DNA of 64,000 bases from Mikania micrantha (Eukaryota > Streptophyta > Magnoliopsida > Asterales > Asteraceae). The DNA is taken from NCBI GenBank assembly GCA_009363875.1, contig CM018683.1, forward strand, positions 48,535,711-48,599,710, read 5' to 3'. This document shows, piece after piece, positions 59,160-64,000 of this stretch. The position numbers and the translations under genes are program-made. A model generated the notes under the pieces. The model did no database searches, had not been told where the DNA came from, and saw only the letters and a list, made by a program, of their open reading frames with translations. Each line of letters begins with the position of its first letter. The stretch's first letter is position 1.

Positions 59160-60002
59160 GTTTTTGAACAACTTGTTTTGATTACATATGGACATGCTTT
59201 ATCACTTTATGTATATGTGTGGCACGCATCACAACTCAAAGTCCTCACAAACACACCTCGGACTGTTAGTAGCGTGGAGCGCCTAGCGAGGTAATCTTAA
59301 AGAGTACTATTTGTGCTTGACAAGCCCCACCCATCGCGCCTGGGAGGCCAACCCGACTGGAGGTCGGAATGGGTGCAATGTTGACCAATACATTTGCCAT
59401 TGTCTTGTGATGGATATGGCGGAAGGCACACAGTCAGCTTCGGTTTCGAAAATATAACTGTATTGACTAGCTATCAATCGATATTGCATTGTAATGATAT
59501 GTATACATGCAAATACTTGCTTTAAACTTTTGATGTTTACCGCTTATGAAAACCTGCGCTCTCACCAACCTTTGTGTTGACCTTTTTTACTAGCATGTTT
59601 TCTCAGGTAACTAAGGCATGCGCACAAGGAATTATGATGCTAGGATGGAGTCCATGCGTCTACTTTAGTTTCTTAGGCTATTGAACAATTATTACCACTA
59701 TGTTATGTTTTGTATTTTTAAACAACTTTAATCGCTTCCGCTAACTATTACTCTGTATTGTTTTGAAAACTGTTTTAACTTGAGCTTCCGCAACTTATGT
59801 TTTCAACGTTGTTTCGACAACTATTACATTTACTTCCGCAACTTTGATCTTACCGGAGACTGTATTGTTTTGAAAAACTGTATACAACCAGACATGTAGG
59901 TCTCGCAACTGTATGACCGGAGACTGTGATCCTACCGAGCGCCGATGACCAGTGCCCTCATGTCGCGCCCTTCGAAGAGGTCGGGAAGGACGGGGTGCGA
60001 CA
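59160..60002 (+). mobile_element. 3' part of an old Ty3/gypsy-type LTR
   Basis: It ends GACGGGGTGCGACA, like the other chromovirus LTRs here. It carries the block CTCACCAACCTTTGTGTTGACC...GCATGTTTTCTCAGG (59561-59606) shared with the outer LTR and elements 2 and 3. The left limit is uncertain. No primer site follows, so it is solo or truncated. Confidence 0.55.
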
Positions 60003-60897
60003 ATTTGTTCTACAACATATCTCACATCCAGAATGAAATGATTTCTGATATGAAACAACATTGTTTGGTTTGCATGGATATGAAACACTTTCAAATTTCA
60101 CACGTGAAATCTTTTGAATATTATTGAAGATATGAGTTCAGCAGGTCATTTCTGTAGTTTGATCTCAGCATTTGGATAAACTACTGTAGTTTTGATAACT
60201 ACTGAAGATTTCTTTTTCTTAGATTTCTTGTTTTTAGACTTGATTGGAGTTATATATTCTCGTGAAATTTCTTTGAAAGCATATTCAATTGGAACATTTG
60301 GTGAAATTATTTCGCATGGTTTGATTTCTTCCAAAACATTTTCTGAATTTTTAATTGGACTAAGACATCCAATTGAGTAAGAAATCTCAGTTGTTTGATC
60401 CTGATATTGAATCACATTGTCTTCAGTTGTTTTGTTAACAACTGAATATGAACTGTCCTGTTCCACACTTTTATCAGTTGAAGAATCATGCTAACTCTTC
60501 AAATCACTTCTTTTGCCCAATTACTCATAGGAGTGTATTCAGATGGTGGTTTAATATGATTATAATCAATCCCAAATTTAACATTACTGCATGATTGCTT
60601 ATTGAGCGACATTTGATATCTATTAAAGGACTCAACCCATTTTTGACAGTTTACTTTGGTATCTGCTAGCTCATCTTTACATTTTAAGTATTTGTTAAGA
60701 AAGATATCAATCTGAGCATGAGTGTTAGAAGCTTTATGTAACATTTTTGAAATCTCACTCTCTCTTTTAGTTTATTTTCAAATTTGTGAATCTTCTTTTG
60801 ATGAATTGACTCAAGACCATATACTTGCTCACTCAAACAAGCATTAGCCTCTTTTATTTTAACAAAAGCATCAATGCATGACTCAGAACACAACTCT
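60003..60897 (-). pseudogene. Copia-type gag-like fragment, broken
   Basis: Minus-strand frames 60684-60893, 60499-60744 and 60146-60466 together resemble the coiled region after Gag in Copia polyproteins of Asteraceae and related plants. Segments include SEQVYGLESIHQKKIHKFEN, NKYLKCKDELADTKVNCQKW and the Lys-rich KSKNKKSKKKK. Frame changes lie between them and stops follow toward 60100. The fragment is cut at both ends, by the LTR ending at 60002 and by the sequence starting at 60898. The family match is from memory. Confidence 0.6.
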
Positions 60898-61319
60898 TGT
60901 AAGGATTGTAATCCTCAGGGTTTTCCGTTACGAATTCGAATATTGTAATCGAGTTTAATTCTAAATAAATAAAAGTCTCGAATGTTTATAACCATGGCTA
61001 ACCCAAATATGAGTTATCTCATATTACACTTGTTTGTTTATTACTTGCTTATGTGCTATATATACTTATTCATTATGTGTTATACTTATTCATTATGTGT
61101 TATGTTATATTTGTTACCATAGAGGAAAGCCATAGTTGTTAACATGCTTTGCTTGCACTAGTTAGGAATGCCTTAGACTAAGTTACTTTATATCATGGGA
61201 TTACATAGTTTAAGCAATTGCCTTAGTATTTGCTTTTAGGAGAAATCTATTCCAAACTCAAATACATGCAAACAACCTTTAGTTGATATGAATTCAACAA
61301 TCGTTAGGCTTAATGTCTA

Positions 61320-61880
61320 ATATTATTCCTTAGAAAAAATAGGAATTCTGTTATTGATTTTAAGATCCCGTTAGAATTAAAGTTTGTGAGGTGGATATGT
61401 ACTAACTGGAAGAGTGTAGTACCGGTAGTTGGAATTCCTGTCTAGAAAAGCTATTCTTATAAATCCCCGATGTACTGTGGGACCAGTCTAGCTTTCCTGG
61501 GGACTTCTGATGAGAGTACAATCGCTTATAGGCTAAAGTATATTATACCAAACATCTTACAAACTAAAATGATTCTAATATGTCACCCAGTACTCCATTG
61601 TGAATACCATTCCTTATGTTTTCAAACGAGTAGAAAATGATTCTATCTGTTCAATTTTAATTTAAAACCTCGTTAGAATTAATTTTGTTAAGATGGACAT
61701 GTAGTAACTGGAAGGGTGAATACCGGTAGTTGAGACTCCTGTCTAGGAAAGCGATTCATAATCCCAGACGAGGGACCAATCTAGCTTTCTGGGGATTCTT
61801 AATGAGAGTATTTTACCTATAGGCCAAAGCATGACACATCTTGCAAACAACATTAATTCTAATAAGTCAAAAAGTGTCCA
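61320..61880 (+). repeat. Tandem duplication, two ~300-bp units
   Basis: CGTTAGAATTAA...AACTGGAAG...ACCGGTAGTTG...CTGTCTAG is seen at 61369-61480 and again at 61670-61775, about 300 bp apart. The units are diverged. Confidence 0.8.
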
Positions 61881-61969
61881 ACTTGGATGCTACTCCCTAA
61901 AATTTATAATCTGGTTCAAAATGACTTCAATACATTGCTTCTACAATTCCAAATCTTATGATATCATAC

Positions 61970-63000
61970 TAGAGATAAGTGATGGTGATCCATCACTACA
62001 TCTCACAAACTATGATGTCATTTCCTTTGATGAATAATAATATATGTGTTATGATTCAAGAAAGTTAATAACGTCATACCTAAGATTGTGATGGTGATGC
62101 ATCACTACATCTAAGAGTTATGATGTTATCTTTCTTGGACTAGTAATGTATATGTTATGATTCAACAACTCCTTTATATCATACTCAAGATTCTATTTTT
62201 CTTTTGTTGAATAATATATTTGTTATGATTTAAGAAGTTAGTAACATTATATCTAAGAGTTGTGATGGTGATACATTACAATATCAAAAGATTATGGTGT
62301 TATTTTTCTTGGGTTGATAATGCCTATGTTTTAATTCTTATACCTACATGATATCATACTTGAGGTTAGTGATGGTGATTCATCACTGTGTATCACAAGA
62401 TATGATGTCAATTATCTTTGATTTATGTTACATATGTTATGATTCATGAATTAGTAATATTATACCTAAGATGTGTGATGGTGATTCATCACTACATCTA
62501 AATTTCATGGTGTTACTTTTCTTCGATTGATAATATATATACTATTGTTTTTAGAACTCCATGATATCATACTTGAGATTAGTGATGGTGATTCGTTACT
62601 ATGTCTCACATTATATGATATCATCTCTCCTTGTTCTGTGTTAACTATGTTATGATTTAACTAACATTAAACCTAAGATCAGTGATGGTAATACATCACT
62701 AAATCTAAAAGGTATGGCGTTATCTCTCTTTAATTAATGATGTATATTTTGATTCAAAACCAGTAATATTATACTTAAGAATTTTTGATGGCAATTCATC
62801 ACTAAAACTAAGAGGTCATAATATTGCATATTTTAATATTTGAACTCATGATAGAAACTCAATGGTATTGTACTTATGATTAGTGACTTGTCACTATATC
62901 TAAAAGTTATAATATCATTTTTTTTATATAATTCATGATGACTATGTTGTAATACTTTGAACTCAATAAAGATTTTAGGCCTAAGATCACTGATGAATAA
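61970..63000 (+). repeat. Degenerate ~105-bp tandem repeat with hairpin core, about ten units
   Basis: The core GTGATGGTGATTCATCAC, a near palindrome, recurs at about 61980, 62088, 62262, 62369, 62474, 62580, 62682 and in weaker form at 62787, 62882 and 62990. Between cores is a shared TATGATGTTATC...TTATGATTCAA segment. Neighbouring units seem to alternate between two subtypes. Confidence 0.85.
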
Positions 63001-63224
63001 TTCTAACATGTCATTAAGTAATCAAACCAGAAAAATTCTTTCCTATGTTTTAAACAAGTCATGATGATTTATGATTTACGATTTTTGATTTCTCACTATA
63101 TTTTATATTTTGTTTAAATCTCAATAAGGTGACATGACTTGAACTCATGGGATTTTAGTATGGGTGATTCCATATAAAATTCCCAGCAAGTTCACATTAT
63201 TGATGTTTAGACAAATCATTCTAT

Positions 63225-64000
63225 ATTCGTACCTTTAGACAAAGATTCAAAAGTTCCATGATATTATAGCTAAGATTAATGATAGTTAGTTACCACAACA
63301 ATCAAAGCTTATATAATATCAAAATCTATGTATTCTACATCATTCATTTATCCAAAAATCGATCATCTATCAATTCATATGTTACAACCGAGAAATTCCA
63401 TTGCAAAAATTTCAAACCTTTATAATCATGCAATTTTTAAAAGCAAGTCAAAATCTCCCACACCTATTCAAGTTTGTCTAAAGTTCTTGTCACCCTTGGT
63501 AGGCGTTTGGTATGCTATCAAAGTATTAGTAGTGCGGTGGGTTGGCTACGGTATACCCTATATATAAGCACTAATGGTACATTGGTAGTAGCATCAAAAG
63601 CTTGATCAAGGGCCAGAGTAGTCAATTCAATCTACAGTTTCAAGAAACCATGCTAGTCAAATCAATTGTTACTCAATTTCTAATCTTGGTGTATATTCTT
63701 ACACCAGGTCAAATTAAGGATATCGATAACCATAGGAATCATGCTAATGAGTTATCCTATATTCGTATGTTTAAACAATTATTCAAAGATTCAGTGATAT
63801 CATAACTAAGGTTAATGATAAGTAGTTATCATAACTATATAATATCACATACTAGTGTATTCAGTATCATTCGTATATTCAAAATCTATCATTTAGAAAT
63901 CCATATAACTATGAGATTCGATTGCAAGATTGCAATTGTTAATATCTCTAAACTCATACAATTTCTAAAGATAGTCAAGTATTCAAGCATCTATTCAAAT
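63225..64000 (+). repeat. ~535-bp direct repeat running past the window end
   Basis: TATTCGTACCTTTAGACAAA...GCTAAGATTAATGATAG (63223-63290) recurs in diverged form at about 63761-63820, and the downstream sequences also correspond (63360-63480 against 63885-64000). Confidence 0.7.

Larger units (their letters stand above)
60898..64000 (+). mobile_element. Probable 5' part of a further Ty3/gypsy-type LTR
   Basis: It starts TGTAAGGATTGTAATCC, like the TGTAA starts of elements 2 and 3, and interrupts the Copia fragment. A TATA module ACCCTATATATAAGC (63555-63569) resembles those of the outer LTR and element 2's leader. No coding sequence is seen in 3.1 kb. The right end is outside the window, so this is an inference. 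Confidence 0.45.

Overview
This window is nuclear DNA from a flowering plant. It is AT-rich, dense in transposable elements, and carries GT-AG introns, a plant-type BAHD acyltransferase gene, tRNA-derived SINEs and CACTA/Mutator-type MITEs. The abundance of Tekay/Del-type chromoviruses and a Copia gag-like fragment of a familiar type point to a eudicot, probably Asteraceae. That assignment is an inference.

Layout. (1) 1-14019 is one long LTR of a Ty3/gypsy family that starts left of the window. A complete, very young Ty3/gypsy chromovirus on the minus strand (element 1, 1514-11855, target duplication CACAC) is nested inside it. That outer LTR itself lies inside a foldback MITE whose right part is 14020-14226. 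(2) 14238-16359 is a partial copy of a BAHD acyltransferase gene (exon 2 plus part of the intron). (3) 16360-19850 is a spacer with a decayed coding frame and a chain of MITE-like elements joined through (TA)n tracts. (4) 19851-38286 is the second BAHD copy. Its 3' flank is split by a complete chromovirus on the plus strand (element 2, 19993-33079, target duplication ACATG) and by a 302-bp solo LTR. This copy has exon 2 (33668-34612), a 3.0-kb intron with a Mutator-like foldback element, exon 1 (37606-38286), a TATA box and a TGACG palindrome. (5) 38400-47666 is intergenic and holds four SINEs, a small CACTA element, a second MITE chain and a transposase exon remnant. (6) 47667-57262 is a decayed chromovirus (element 3, target duplication TTTCT) with nine coding lesions. 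(7) 57263-64000 holds a Copia solo LTR, an old chromovirus LTR end, a Copia gag-like fragment, and what looks like the start of a further LTR (60898 onward) carrying a ~105-bp hairpin repeat array.

The one credible host gene is the minus-strand BAHD acyltransferase at 33668-38286 (predicted 541 aa, HXXXD and DFGWG motifs intact); 14658-15602 is its promoterless partial copy. Nearly everything else is mobile DNA. By eye, LTR-LTR differences rank insertion age as element 1 (youngest), then element 2, then element 3.

The most notable observation is an 85-nt, AT-rich GT-AG candidate intron between gag and pol of element 1. Unspliced RNA would end just past Gag. Splicing would join gag and pol exactly in frame into a 1547-residue polyprotein, nearly the length of the single uninterrupted ORF (1528 aa) of element 2.
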